This document shows positions 54,817 to 63,670 of a stretch of 64,000 nt of DNA, piece after piece (within the stretch, counting starts at the first letter, position 1; every line of letters starts with the position of its first letter). Source of the DNA: Cellvibrio polysaccharolyticus (GTDB lineage Bacteria; Pseudomonadota; Gammaproteobacteria; Pseudomonadales; Cellvibrionaceae); assembly GCF_015182315.1 (NCBI RefSeq), contig NZ_PRDL01000001.1, positions 992,001 to 1,056,000 of the forward strand. Reading direction: 5' to 3'. Position numbers and translations under genes: made by a program. The notes under the pieces are model-generated. The model was not told where the DNA came from. It saw nothing but the letters and a program-made list of their open reading frames with translations, and did not search any database.

Positions 54817-55982
54817 ACCGCTGTCACCCTTGTATTGGGTGACAGCGGTATGTCAAAAGGGTTTTCTTCGGCAAGTTCGTCTTCGGCACTTTTATCTTTG
54901 ATGCGGGTATCCAGCGCATCGCGCAGTGCTTCCCCCATAAACGTCAGCATCAATAAAGTGAGCATCAATACGCTGAAAGTCGCCAGTGAAATCCACCAGG
55001 CATCGAGGTTATTTTTACCTTGCGCCAGCAAGTTGCCAAGGCTTGGTGCGGGGGCATTAACGCCCAGCCCGAGAAAGTCGAGGCTGGCCAGCGCCATAAT
55101 GCCTGCGCTCATGCGAAACGGCAGGAAGGTGATAACCGGGGTGAGGCTATTGGGTAAAATATGTCGCCAGATAATTTGACCATCAGAAAGACCAATAGCC
55201 CGTGCTGATTTGACGTACTCCAGTTGGCGATTGCGTAAAAATTCTACGCGTACATAATCGGCGAGGTGTATCCAGCCAAATAGCGACAACAAAATAAAAA
55301 GAAAAATAAAGGTTGGTTCAAAAATAGAGGCAAAGATAATTAATAAATACAGCTCTGGCATGGAGCTCCAGATTTCAATCAATCGCTGCCCGACCAGATC
55401 AACTTTTCCGGCAAAGTAACCTTGAATGGCACCAATCAAAATTCCCAGCACAGTACCGGCAATAGTCAAACCCAGTGCAAACGTCACTGATACCCGGAAT
55501 CCGTACAGCAACCTCGCCGTCATGTCATAACCCGCTGCGTCAGTCCCCAACCAGTTTTCTGAGGAGGGCGGCCCGGGATAATGTTCAGCGGTAGAAAAGT
55601 AATTCAGGGTGTTGTAGTAATATTGATTGAGCGGGTAAATGGAAAAATTACCCTCGGAAGATAACTGTTCTTTAATAAACGGATCAAGATAGTCCGTCAG
55701 GGTGGGCAGCTCGCCACCAAAAGTCGCTTCGGGATAATCCTGCCAAAGAGGAAAAAACCAGGCATTTTCGTAATGAACTATCAGCGGCCGATCATTGGAA
55801 ATGACTTCGCCAATAAGACTCAGTCCGTAGAGGATGGAAAACACAATCAGACTGTAATAACCCAGCTTATGCCGTTTAAAACGCTGCCAGATACGTTTGC
55901 CGGGCGAGACTGATCGCGCTTCTTCTTCCGGCGCCAGACGAATTTCCTGCGAGTCTTTCAGAAAAATATGCGGTGCGTTCAC
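54813..55982 (-). CDS. ABC transporter permease, YejE/OppC type
   Basis: A 389-residue inner-membrane permease. A long cytoplasmic N-terminus (about 45 residues) is followed by the OppC N-terminal helix and a periplasmic stretch of about 110 residues. Five helices follow with the ATPase-contact EAA loop (EYVKSARAIGLSDGQIIWRHILPN). The large periplasmic segment between helices 1 and 2 is a YejE feature. It pairs with the permease encoded one base upstream. Confidence 0.93.
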   Translation of the reverse strand: MNAPHIFLKDSQEIRLAPEEEARSVSPGKRIWQRFKRHKLGYYSLIVFSILYGLSLIGEVISNDRPLIVHYENAWFFPLWQDYPEATFGGELPTLTDYLDPFIKEQLSSEGNFSIYPLNQYYYNTLNYFSTAEHYPGPPSSENWLGTDAAGYDMTARLLYGFRVSVTFALGLTIAGTVLGILIGAIQGYFAGKVDLVGQRLIEIWSSMPELYLLIIFASIFEPTFIFLFILLSLFGWIHLADYVRVEFLRNRQLEYVKSARAIGLSDGQIIWRHILPNSLTPVITFLPFRMSAGIMALASLDFLGLGVNAPAPSLGNLLAQGKNNLDAWWISLATFSVLMLTLLMLTFMGEALRDALDTRIKDKSAEDELAEENPFDIPLSPNTRVTAV

Positions 55983-55983
55983 C

Positions 55984-57048
55984 TTAGCTCTCCTGCGCGG
56001 TAAATTTGATGCGGGGGTCTACAAATAAGTAAGCGATATCGCTTAATAATTTGATCAACAGCCCGATCAGCGTAAATAAATAGAGGGTTCCCAGCACAAC
56101 CGGGTAGTCGCGGTTATTAATGGCTTCGTAAGAGAGCAGGCCAAGCCCGTCGAGGGAGAAGAGTGTTTCTATTAATAAACTGCCGGTAAAAAATGCACCG
56201 ATAAAGGTGGCAGGGAAGCCGGTGATCAGTGGCAGCAAGGTGTTTCTGAAAACGTGCTTCCATAACACCTGACGCTCTGATAAGCCTTTGGCGCGTGCGG
56301 TGAGCACATACTGGCGGCTGATTTCTTCGAGAAACATATTTTTGGTCAGCAAGGTTTTCATGGCGAATAAACTGACTACCGAGGCAACCACCGGCAAGGT
56401 GATATGCCACAAGTAATCGAGAATTTTTCCGCCCCAACCCAGTTCGTGCCAATGGTCGGAGGTTAGCCCTCGCAACGGGAAAATATCCCAGAAAGAACCG
56501 CCACCGAATAACACAATCAGCAAAATGCCGAGCACAAAACCGGGTGTGGCATAACCGACCAATACAATCAGTGTGGTGACGGTGTCAAAGCGCGAGCCGG
56601 CTCGTACCGCTTTGGCGACACCCAGCGGAACAGAAACCAGGTAGGTTAAAAAGAATATCCATACGCCCAGCGAAACCGTTACGCCGAGTTTTTCCTGAAT
56701 TAATGACGCCACGCTTTGGTGATGGTAATAGCTGTCACCCAATTCAAAGCGCACATAATTTTTCAACATTTCCCAATAGCGGGTTAATGGCGGTTTGTCG
56801 AAACCGTAGAGCGCAGTGATTTGCTCAATTTGCGCCGCATCAATGCCTTGCCGCCCGCTGTAACTCCAGCCACCTGTGGCACTTTCACCGGTGTCAGCAC
56901 CGGAGCGCGCACCGTGCCCGTCCAGCTGCGCCAGCATGTGATCAACCGGGCCGCCCGGAATAAATTGGGTAACCAGAAATGTAATGGTGAGCACGCCGAG
57001 CAGCGTCGGTACCATCACCAGTAATCTTTTAATAATGTACTGCAGCAT
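55984..57048 (-). CDS. ABC transporter permease, YejB/OppB type
   Basis: A 354-residue permease, first gene of the importer operon. MLQYIIKRLLVMVPTLLGVLTITFLVTQFIPGGPVD is the OppB start. A Gly/Ser-rich periplasmic insert (about 40-70) is followed by GFDKPPLTRYWEMLKNYVRFELG, as in YejB. The EAA loop is YVLTARAKGLSERQVLWKHVFRN. Gene order here is B-E-F-A, then the two LLM monooxygenases. Confidence 0.93.
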   Translation of the reverse strand: MLQYIIKRLLVMVPTLLGVLTITFLVTQFIPGGPVDHMLAQLDGHGARSGADTGESATGGWSYSGRQGIDAAQIEQITALYGFDKPPLTRYWEMLKNYVRFELGDSYYHHQSVASLIQEKLGVTVSLGVWIFFLTYLVSVPLGVAKAVRAGSRFDTVTTLIVLVGYATPGFVLGILLIVLFGGGSFWDIFPLRGLTSDHWHELGWGGKILDYLWHITLPVVASVVSLFAMKTLLTKNMFLEEISRQYVLTARAKGLSERQVLWKHVFRNTLLPLITGFPATFIGAFFTGSLLIETLFSLDGLGLLSYEAINNRDYPVVLGTLYLFTLIGLLIKLLSDIAYLFVDPRIKFTAQES

Positions 57049-57479
57049 AAAAACACGATCCGTGGAGGCACATCTCTTTTTGATGTTATTAACACCGGCG
57101 TAACTGTGCTTAATGCATGTGGCGTGCCATTTGTTTTTAATGCCGCAATCCCTTGCTCTGGCGCTTTATTAAAATAATGAAAGATTTTTTTGACGACAAA
57201 GCCTGTTCCTATTTAAACAGCGGGATAAACTGGTGTTGCTTTATCGTCACAATATGGATGGGGAAGTCCAGGCAAGGACGTTGCTGTTGTTTATCCAACT
57301 CTGCTGTTGAAGCCTTAACCGGTAGCGTGCCGTAATGCGCTGTTGCTGTTGCCTGGCAGCTATTTTATAGCCTGTATATTTTGTTGTTTTTTATACGGAT
57401 TTATTTTCATTTTTAAAAATTATCCAAAGTTGGTCTGCATCCTGCTATTACCCACTCATGTTGTCGCTTGTTGTTTTAT
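57049..57479. other. divergent promoter region, importer operon / TonB receptor 3
   Basis: About 430 bases with no convincing gene, between divergent starts. It contains one AGCGGGATAA (57220-57229), which recurs just before the receptor start. No clear -35/-10 pair was found. Confidence 0.4.
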
Positions 57480-57510
57480 AGCGGGATAAGAATTTACATC
57501 AGTGGGATAA
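57480..57510 (+). promoter_or_regulatory. tandem GGGATAA motifs before TonB receptor 3
   Basis: AGCGGGATAA (57480-57489) and AGTGGGATAA (57501-57510) are spaced 21 bp start to start, immediately before ATG 57518. A third copy lies at 57220. The last copy also provides the only Shine-Dalgarno-like GGGA. Possible operator for a regulator shared with the divergent importer operon. Confidence 0.35.
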
Positions 57511-57517
57511 TTTTATT

Positions 57518-59875
57518 ATGGTTTTGAAACGACGTGCGATGTATCAGGCAGTCACCGCTGCCTGCCTGACGGGATTAATTCCACTGGTAGCGCAGGGGCA
57601 AACCGGCGATGAATCCAAAAAAAGTGCGCAGGGTTTGGAAGTTATTGTTGTTACTGCTCAAAAACGTGAACAATCTATTCAAACCGTACCACTGGCGTTA
57701 GCGGTGATTGACGGCGATGAAATATTGGATCGCGGTATTTTCAGCTCCAATGATATTCAGCGGCTTGCGCCGGGCCTGTCCGGGCAGCAAAGCGGATTTT
57801 CACGGCCGCGCTGGTTTATTCGCGGCATCGGCTCCAATGACCCAAACCTCACTACTGAAAGCCCGCTGGGTGTTTATAACGATGAAGTCTTTACCGCACT
57901 GACCTCGTTACAATCCTTCCCGATTTTCGATCTGGAGCGGGTTGAAGTATTGCGTGGCCCGCAGGGAACCTTGTGGGGAAAAAACACCACCGCCGGTGCG
58001 GTTAACTATATTTCCCGCAAACCGGATTTTGAAACCAGCGGTTATGTGCGTGCCAGCGCCGGTGATTGGGGTTCAAAAGGTTTGCAGGGTGGTTTGGGTG
58101 GAGCAATCAATGAAAGCACTGCCGGCCGAATTTCTTTTTTCCATCAAAGCTATGATGGCTACGCAAAGAATTTGTTAACTGGAAAAGATGGCCCCGCCTT
58201 TGAAGAGAACGCCTTGCGGGTGCAGTTGCTGACCAATGTCACCGACAATTTTACTGCGCTGTTCAACGTGCATTTCTTAAAAAGCGAGCCGGGTGCCAAT
58301 TATGCGTATCAGGTGCACAGCGAAGCGGGCGGCGCCGACCGCTATGGTTTTACGCCGGACTACGGCACCAACCCCAAGGCCGGAGATGCGTATTACGCGG
58401 GTGAAAGTGACAACGTCACTGACACCGAAGGTGCGCTGGTTAAACTGGACTGGTCGTTGGGCGACTACACTCTGACTTCTATCAGTGCTTACGATGAAAG
58501 CGTTAATACCAGTAAATCTTTTTCCGGTAATCAGCCAACTTTTGTCGGCGAAAGAGACAACACCTCCACCTGGGGAGAAACCGACTCGAAACAAATTTCC
58601 CAGGAAATTCGCCTCGTTTCACCCCAAACCAGCGCCTTGAGCTGGATTGCCGGTTTGCATTATTTTCGTTATACCTTCGCCCAGGATGCGGCGAGCGCCA
58701 CCTTTTCTCCGTCATCGCGCAGTAATTACACCCGCACCTGGCGTGATCAGGATTCAGAAAGTTTTGCGGCATTCGGCAGCATCAAATATGAGTTTACAGA
58801 AAAATTCCGTTTGAATGCAGGCTTGCGTTGGACCGAGGAAGAAAAGGATATCAACATCCATACGGTGCGCACACCCACCGGAAGCACCACCTTTAATAAT
58901 GTTTCCAGCTGGTGGCAGCTGAGCGCGCTGGATACGCCGTTTAATTACAATCAGAATGTTTTTGAAAATAGAAGCTGGCGCGAACTGACCGGCGACATCA
59001 CCCCGGAATATCAAATTACCGATGAAACCCTGTTGTATTTTCGTTACGCGCGGGGCTACCGTTCCGGCGGTTTTGGTTCCACCATTCCTACGCTGAATGC
59101 GCAGCAAATTGCGGCGGGTGTTGCGCCTTACATCCCGGTGGTAGAGCCGGAGTTTCTCGATTCCTGGGAGTTGGGTAGCAAAAGCACCTTTCTCGATGGT
59201 GCGTTAAATGTTAACGCAACGGTTTTTTACTACGATCATAAAGATATTCAGCTCAATGTGCAGGCGCCGAACCCGTTGAATTTGATCAACCCGCCGAGCG
59301 GTTCTTTTGCGCAGAATGCATCGCAGGGTGAAGTCACCGGATTTGAATTGGAAACGCAGTGGCAAATTACTGACAATTTGCGCCTGAATGCGGCCTGGAG
59401 CCTGGTCGATGCCGAATACGTGGATTTTTATCCAATCCTGTCGGTAAGTGGCGTAACCGGAGTGGTGGATCGCAGCGGTAATAAATATTTCCGTACCCCC
59501 AAACATCAGGTAACGCTGGATCTGGAATACCGCATTCCTCTGGACGGTGGCAGTAATATTATTCTGTCTACCGATTGGGTGTATCGCAGCCATCAATATT
59601 ACGATGCGGCGCGTCAGGGGTTGGCACAGGGTGAAGTCGCCCGCGATGTGAATGGCGTGGTTCATCAATACGGGTGGCAGGAGCAGGGTGGTTACTGGCT
59701 GGGTAACACGCGCGCCGCCTGGCAAACCGCCGATGAAAAAATTGAATATTTTGTTGAGGTAAAAAACCTGGCGGATGAAAACTATGTGGTTAACGCCACG
59801 GCGGCGTCACCCAGTTATCCGGTGTCGTTAGGGCAACCGCGCTTTGTTCAGGCGGGTGTCACGGTGAAGTTCTAA
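57518..59875 (+). CDS. TonB-dependent receptor 3
   Basis: A 785-residue outer-membrane receptor. Signal peptide to about residue 27 (VAQGQ), TonB-box-like LEVIVVTAQKREQ, plug with VEVLRGPQGTLWGKNTTAGAVNYISRKPDF, barrel ending in VTVKF. No STN domain, so it should not signal to the nearby sigma factor through an FecR-type path. The plug is clearly related to receptor 1, including LWGKN. Divergent from the importer operon. Confidence 0.94.
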   Translation: MVLKRRAMYQAVTAACLTGLIPLVAQGQTGDESKKSAQGLEVIVVTAQKREQSIQTVPLALAVIDGDEILDRGIFSSNDIQRLAPGLSGQQSGFSRPRWFIRGIGSNDPNLTTESPLGVYNDEVFTALTSLQSFPIFDLERVEVLRGPQGTLWGKNTTAGAVNYISRKPDFETSGYVRASAGDWGSKGLQGGLGGAINESTAGRISFFHQSYDGYAKNLLTGKDGPAFEENALRVQLLTNVTDNFTALFNVHFLKSEPGANYAYQVHSEAGGADRYGFTPDYGTNPKAGDAYYAGESDNVTDTEGALVKLDWSLGDYTLTSISAYDESVNTSKSFSGNQPTFVGERDNTSTWGETDSKQISQEIRLVSPQTSALSWIAGLHYFRYTFAQDAASATFSPSSRSNYTRTWRDQDSESFAAFGSIKYEFTEKFRLNAGLRWTEEEKDINIHTVRTPTGSTTFNNVSSWWQLSALDTPFNYNQNVFENRSWRELTGDITPEYQITDETLLYFRYARGYRSGGFGSTIPTLNAQQIAAGVAPYIPVVEPEFLDSWELGSKSTFLDGALNVNATVFYYDHKDIQLNVQAPNPLNLINPPSGSFAQNASQGEVTGFELETQWQITDNLRLNAAWSLVDAEYVDFYPILSVSGVTGVVDRSGNKYFRTPKHQVTLDLEYRIPLDGGSNIILSTDWVYRSHQYYDAARQGLAQGEVARDVNGVVHQYGWQEQGGYWLGNTRAAWQTADEKIEYFVEVKNLADENYVVNATAASPSYPVSLGQPRFVQAGVTVKF

Positions 59876-59939
59876 ACAGCGTTTAACCGGAGGGCGTCAG
59901 CGTGTTGTGGCGCTCTCCGGCTGCGTAACATTATTTCCG

Positions 59940-60479
59940 TTAATGTATTCCCGCCAACACGGGCTGACAGCGATCTGCCGTCTGGTGAAGATATTTACCG
60001 AGTGTGCGCGGCGAAATTCCCAATTGTACCGCCACGGTTTTGCGCGGTTGCTTGTCAACGTAATACATCAAAAACGCCAGCCGCTGTTTTTCGCTGCTGC
60101 GATCCAATGTGCTTACCAGTGTTTCCAGCGACTCGCGGGCAATAAACGCTTGCTCCAGCGATGGTTCGCCATTGCCTTCACTGGCAACGGCCAGATAATC
60201 CATGCAAGCCGCTTCGCGCTCCTGCCGGCGAAGCTGGTCAATCAACAACCGGCGTGCGGTGGTGGTTAACCAGGCGCGAGGTTCGCGTAACGCGTCGCTG
60301 GCAGCGGCGGTAATAACCCGACAAAAAGTATCGTGAGCAAGGTCGGCGGCATGTTCCGGGCAGCGGGTGTGTTTGCTCAACCAGCTGCACAGCCAGGAGA
60401 AATGATCGCGGTAGAGTTGCTGAAGCTGATGCCGCTCGTGCTGTTGCAGGTTGTTTTGTAACGAGGTGCTGGCGCTCAT
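59940..60479 (-). CDS. ECF RNA polymerase sigma factor, FecI-like, without anti-sigma gene
   Basis: A 179-residue sigma factor. Region 2 is LYRDHFSWLCSWLSKHTRCPEHAADLAHDTFCRV and region 4 is KTVAVQLGISPRTLGKYLHQT, the FecI-group signature. ATG 60479 is chosen; the frame upstream is not conserved-looking. FecI factors normally sit beside an FecR anti-sigma and a receptor with an STN domain. Neither is present: receptor 3 on the convergent strand lacks STN. It may direct genes elsewhere or some of this cluster. Confidence 0.88.
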   Translation of the reverse strand: MSASTSLQNNLQQHERHQLQQLYRDHFSWLCSWLSKHTRCPEHAADLAHDTFCRVITAAASDALREPRAWLTTTARRLLIDQLRRQEREAACMDYLAVASEGNGEPSLEQAFIARESLETLVSTLDRSSEKQRLAFLMYYVDKQPRKTVAVQLGISPRTLGKYLHQTADRCQPVLAGIH

Positions 60480-60700
60480 GCCCTGACTCAACAGTGGACG
60501 CAGATGCGATATTGGATCACAATTGCAGGTGATAATTGTTCGCAATTATCCGTGTGCCGGCCAGAAAGTCAATGCGTATTTGCAGGGATACTCCTTATGG
60601 GCACCGGGTGCAGAAATGCCCGTCGCCAGGATTCTGCCCGGCAAACCTGCAATGGCTATCACAAGTGTGAAAGCACCGGCGTATTCGCTCCGGGGCGGTT

Positions 60701-60729
60701 TTGTCTATACCGCTTTTAGGGTCTATGCT
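60701..60729 (+). promoter_or_regulatory. candidate sigma-70 promoter of the SOD gene
   Basis: TTGTCT and TATGCT are 17 bases apart, about 75 bases before the SOD start. A short CTTCCG/CGGAAG dyad follows near 60750. Confidence 0.35.
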
Positions 60730-60803
60730 CTGGCATACTGTCCCCATCTTCCGCTTGACCGGAAGGTATTGGCTTCTCATGTACTTTTTACAGGAATGTG
60801 TTT

Positions 60804-61490
60804 ATGAAACTTCGCCACCTGGTAACGGCTGTCGTGTTGTCAGTCACTGCTTTTTCCGTATCCGCGCAAACCGCGCCTTTCAAACTGGACCCGCTGCCCT
60901 ACGCGGCCAATGCGTTGGAGCCGGTGATTGATGAAGCAACCATGAAATTGCACCACGGCAAGCACCATCAGGCTTACGTTGATGGTTTGAACAAGGCGCT
61001 GGAAGGCAACAGCAGCTTGCAGCAGGCAACGCTGGAGACCTTGGTAGCCAAAGCAGGCACCCATCCGGCGGCGATCCGCAATAATGCCGGTGGTCACTGG
61101 AACCATACCTTTTTCTGGAAGAGCATGGCCGCTACCGACAAGGTAGGAAAAATCTCCCCGGAGCTGTCTTCTGCCATTAACAGCAGCTTCGGTTCTCTGG
61201 ACGATTTTAAAGCCCAATTCAAACAAGCCGGTTTGAGCCGTTTTGGTTCCGGTTGGGTTTGGCTGGTGGTGGATGGCCAGGGCAAGCTGGTAATCAGCTC
61301 TACGCCTAACCAGGACAACCCGTTGATGGATGTTGCCGACGTAAAGGGCACGCCGATTTTGGGTAATGACGTGTGGGAGCATGCTTACTACCTGAAGTAC
61401 AACAACCGCCGTGCTGATTACCTGGAAGGCTGGTGGCAAGTTGTAGACTGGAAAGTAATTTCTGACCGCTACGCTGCTGCGCGCAAGTAA
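60804..61490 (+). CDS. exported Fe/Mn superoxide dismutase, Mn-type signatures
   Basis: A 228-residue SOD with a cleavable signal peptide (LRHLVTAVVLSVTAFSVSAQT), so it should detoxify superoxide in the periplasm; most Fe/Mn SODs are cytoplasmic. Metal ligands are in KLHHGKHHQAYV, GGHWNHTFFW and DVWEHAYY. The Gly before the second His and NQDNPLM are nearer to Mn-SODs than to Fe-SODs, but metal use cannot be settled by eye. AGGA precedes ATG 60804. Followed by a good terminator. Confidence 0.93.
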   Translation: MKLRHLVTAVVLSVTAFSVSAQTAPFKLDPLPYAANALEPVIDEATMKLHHGKHHQAYVDGLNKALEGNSSLQQATLETLVAKAGTHPAAIRNNAGGHWNHTFFWKSMAATDKVGKISPELSSAINSSFGSLDDFKAQFKQAGLSRFGSGWVWLVVDGQGKLVISSTPNQDNPLMDVADVKGTPILGNDVWEHAYYLKYNNRRADYLEGWWQVVDWKVISDRYAAARK

Positions 61491-61521
61491 TCGGGTTAAT
61501 TGTGCCGATCTGTGTTACCGG

Positions 61522-61546
61522 AAGCCGCCGCAAAGGCGGCTTTTTT
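61522..61546 (+). terminator. terminator after SOD gene
   Basis: AAGCCGCC and GGCGGCTT form an 8-bp stem around GCAAA, running into TTTTTT. It lies 31 bases past the SOD stop. Confidence 0.9.
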
Positions 61547-61690
61547 GTGTCCGCAGTGGTGGATTGTTGCGCCGCTCGCTAAAAGAAGCCGGCAGAGTTT
61601 GGCGTGATCAATGATGCGGCTCGTCTCCCGGCGCGGGTCCGTGCTACCATGTTGGAGTAACCAGATTGCCCCATTCCTGAAAGGTAACCC

Positions 61691-62017
61691 ATGAAAAAAA
61701 CGTTCAAACTGCACATTGAAGGCAAAAACCCCGACCGCGTGCTGGAAGCCATCAAGCATGAGGTGCGCAAATACGTTAAGCGCGAGCGCAACAAAGCTTT
61801 GCCGCAGGGTGTTGATTACTGGACCTTTGATTGCAAGTTCGGCCTGACTGAAGCAGATGCTGAAGTGGTCGCTCTGTCTGACATTACGCGCCGTATGGAC
61901 GCTGTTGCCGCCGCCGGTGGCGATGTTTTTTATGTGGAAATTCTTGCCGCTTACGGCTTCAGAAAGCCGCGCGAAGACTTCGGCTCCGAAGCCGATAACG
62001 AATTGATCGAAGATTAA
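61691..62017 (+). CDS. DUF6172 family protein
   Basis: A 108-residue soluble, charged protein. KKTFKLHIEGKNPDRVLEAIKHEVRKYVKRER, VDYWTFDCKFG and ALSDITRRMDAVAAAGGDVFYVEILA match the DUF6172 family of gammaproteobacteria. Function unknown. AAGG lies before the ATG. Convergent with the RNA helicase gene across a strong terminator. Confidence 0.8.
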   Translation: MKKTFKLHIEGKNPDRVLEAIKHEVRKYVKRERNKALPQGVDYWTFDCKFGLTEADAEVVALSDITRRMDAVAAAGGDVFYVEILAAYGFRKPREDFGSEADNELIED

Positions 62018-62084
62018 GGCGGGCTATTGGCGGCGTTGCCGCTGCGGATACTCAATTCCGTAAAAGATCTGCCCCTGAAAACAC

Positions 62085-62116
62085 AAAAAGTCGGCTGTGA
62101 TTGCAGCCGACTTTTT
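62085..62116. terminator. bidirectional terminator
   Basis: AAAAAGTCGGCTG pairs perfectly with CAGCCGACTTTTT (13 bp, 6-base loop). A-run and T-run on opposite sides let it stop both the DUF6172 gene and the helicase gene. Confidence 0.9.
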
Positions 62117-62152
62117 TATTTTCAGAACCCCGATTTGTCCGTAATGCTGCTA

Positions 62153-63517
62153 TCAGCTGCGTTTGCCAGGCTTGGTCGAGGTGCGTGTCGGGCGTTTGGC
62201 CGGTGGTTTGCCGGTATTGCTTGCGGCAACGCCCCGTCGAGGTGTTCGGGCTGCTTTGCTGGCATTGCCTGTTTTGGCATTGGTGGTTCCGGCTTTGCTA
62301 CGCGTGCCTGGTTTCGCCTTGCCGGAGGTGGCAGCGGCTTTGGCCAGCGCGCTTTTTGGCTTGCTGATTTTTATATATTCTTCGGTCACGTCGAAGCCGG
62401 CAATCTTCTGGCGCTTGATGCGGGTGCCAATCGCCTCTTCAATCAGTTCGATGCGGTGATCTTCGGCCGGTGTGACCAGAGAAATCGCCTTGCCCTTTTG
62501 TCCGGCGCGGCCGGTACGGCCCACACGGTGCACGTAATCTTCGGTGAAGAAGGGCAGGTCGAGGTTGACCACGAAGTCCAGTCCCTGAATATCCAGCCCG
62601 CGCGCCGCCACTTCGGTGGCTACCAATACCTGCAGTTTGCCGTCTTTAAAGTCCTGTAATGCGCGGCGGCGTGAGCCCTGGGTTTTCTCGCTGTGGATAA
62701 CAGCCGCTTCTATTTTGTCGTTTTTCAGCGCTTTGTAGAGCTTTTCTGCTTCTTCGCGGGTGCTGCTGAACACCATCACCTGATACCAGTTTTCGGTGCG
62801 CAGCAAATGTGTAAACAACTCGTATTTGCGCAGACTGTCGACCGGGTAGAGTACGTGGTCAATGCTGTCGGCAACCGAGTTGCGGCGCGATACGGTAACC
62901 AGGGTGGGGCGGTTCATTGCCTGGTGCGCCAGGTTAGTTACCAGCGGTGAGCCGGTCGCGGAGAAAAACAGCGTTTGATGCTTGCGGCTAACACTGGTGA
63001 GGATGGTATGAATGTCGGTGACGAAACCCATGTCGAGCATACGGTCGGCTTCATCCAGCACCACAAATTCGGTTTTGGCGAGGTTGATGTTTTCCAGTTG
63101 TACGTGTTCCAGCAGTCGGCCCGGCGTGGCGACGATGATGTCTGCACCGGCGCGCAGTTTGGCGGTTTGGCCGGTAAGTTTTACGCCACCGTAAATGCTG
63201 ACCACGCGGAAGTCAGTGAATTTTGCCATCGCGGCAGCGGCTTCAGCAATTTGCTGCACCAGCTCACGGGTCGGTGCCAGAATCAGCGCGCGGGTAAAAC
63301 CGGCTTGCGCATGGCCGGATTTTTCCAGCATCTGTTGCAATACCGGCAGCACGTAGGCGGCGGTTTTGCCGGTACCGGTTTGCGCGGTAGCGAGCACATC
63401 CTGACCGCGACGGGCGATGGGAATTGCCTGCTGCTGTACGGGCGTCAGGGTTTTAAAGCCGATCGTTTTGATGGCGTGAAGCAGCTCCGGCGCGAGGCCG
63501 AGTGAGGCAAAATTCAT
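62153..63517 (-). CDS. DEAD-box ATP-dependent RNA helicase, RhlE-like
   Basis: A 454-residue RNA helicase. All core motifs are seen: Q motif TPVQQQAIP, motif I AQTGTGKT, PTRELVQQ, TPGRLLEH, DEAD (VLDEADRMLDMGF), SAT, VATEVAARGLDI and HRVGRTGR. The order and lengths fit RhlE. The C-terminal 75 residues are a basic Lys/Ala/Thr/Pro-rich tail of the kind that binds RNA. It probably acts in RNA decay or ribosome assembly. No partner is nearby. Confidence 0.95.
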   Translation of the reverse strand: MNFASLGLAPELLHAIKTIGFKTLTPVQQQAIPIARRGQDVLATAQTGTGKTAAYVLPVLQQMLEKSGHAQAGFTRALILAPTRELVQQIAEAAAAMAKFTDFRVVSIYGGVKLTGQTAKLRAGADIIVATPGRLLEHVQLENINLAKTEFVVLDEADRMLDMGFVTDIHTILTSVSRKHQTLFFSATGSPLVTNLAHQAMNRPTLVTVSRRNSVADSIDHVLYPVDSLRKYELFTHLLRTENWYQVMVFSSTREEAEKLYKALKNDKIEAAVIHSEKTQGSRRRALQDFKDGKLQVLVATEVAARGLDIQGLDFVVNLDLPFFTEDYVHRVGRTGRAGQKGKAISLVTPAEDHRIELIEEAIGTRIKRQKIAGFDVTEEYIKISKPKSALAKAAATSGKAKPGTRSKAGTTNAKTGNASKAARTPRRGVAASNTGKPPAKRPTRTSTKPGKRS

Positions 63518-63631
63518 AACAAAGTAACCGCAGGGAAAGTAATTGGCCGATAGTATACCGGCTTATGCATAAGGATGCTGCGCGAGGCAAGCGATACTGC
63601 GGGCGTTGCGGGGTAAATGACAGACAAAAAA

Positions 63632-63660
63632 ATACCCGGCTGTAAGGCCGGGTATCGGTG
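63632..63660 (-). terminator. terminator after exbD-like gene
   Basis: ATACCCGGC and GCCGGGTAT are perfect 9-bp complements around six bases. On the minus strand seven T follow (plus-strand A run at 63626-63632), just past the ExbD stop. Confidence 0.9.
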
Positions 63661-63670
63661 TTGCATCCGC

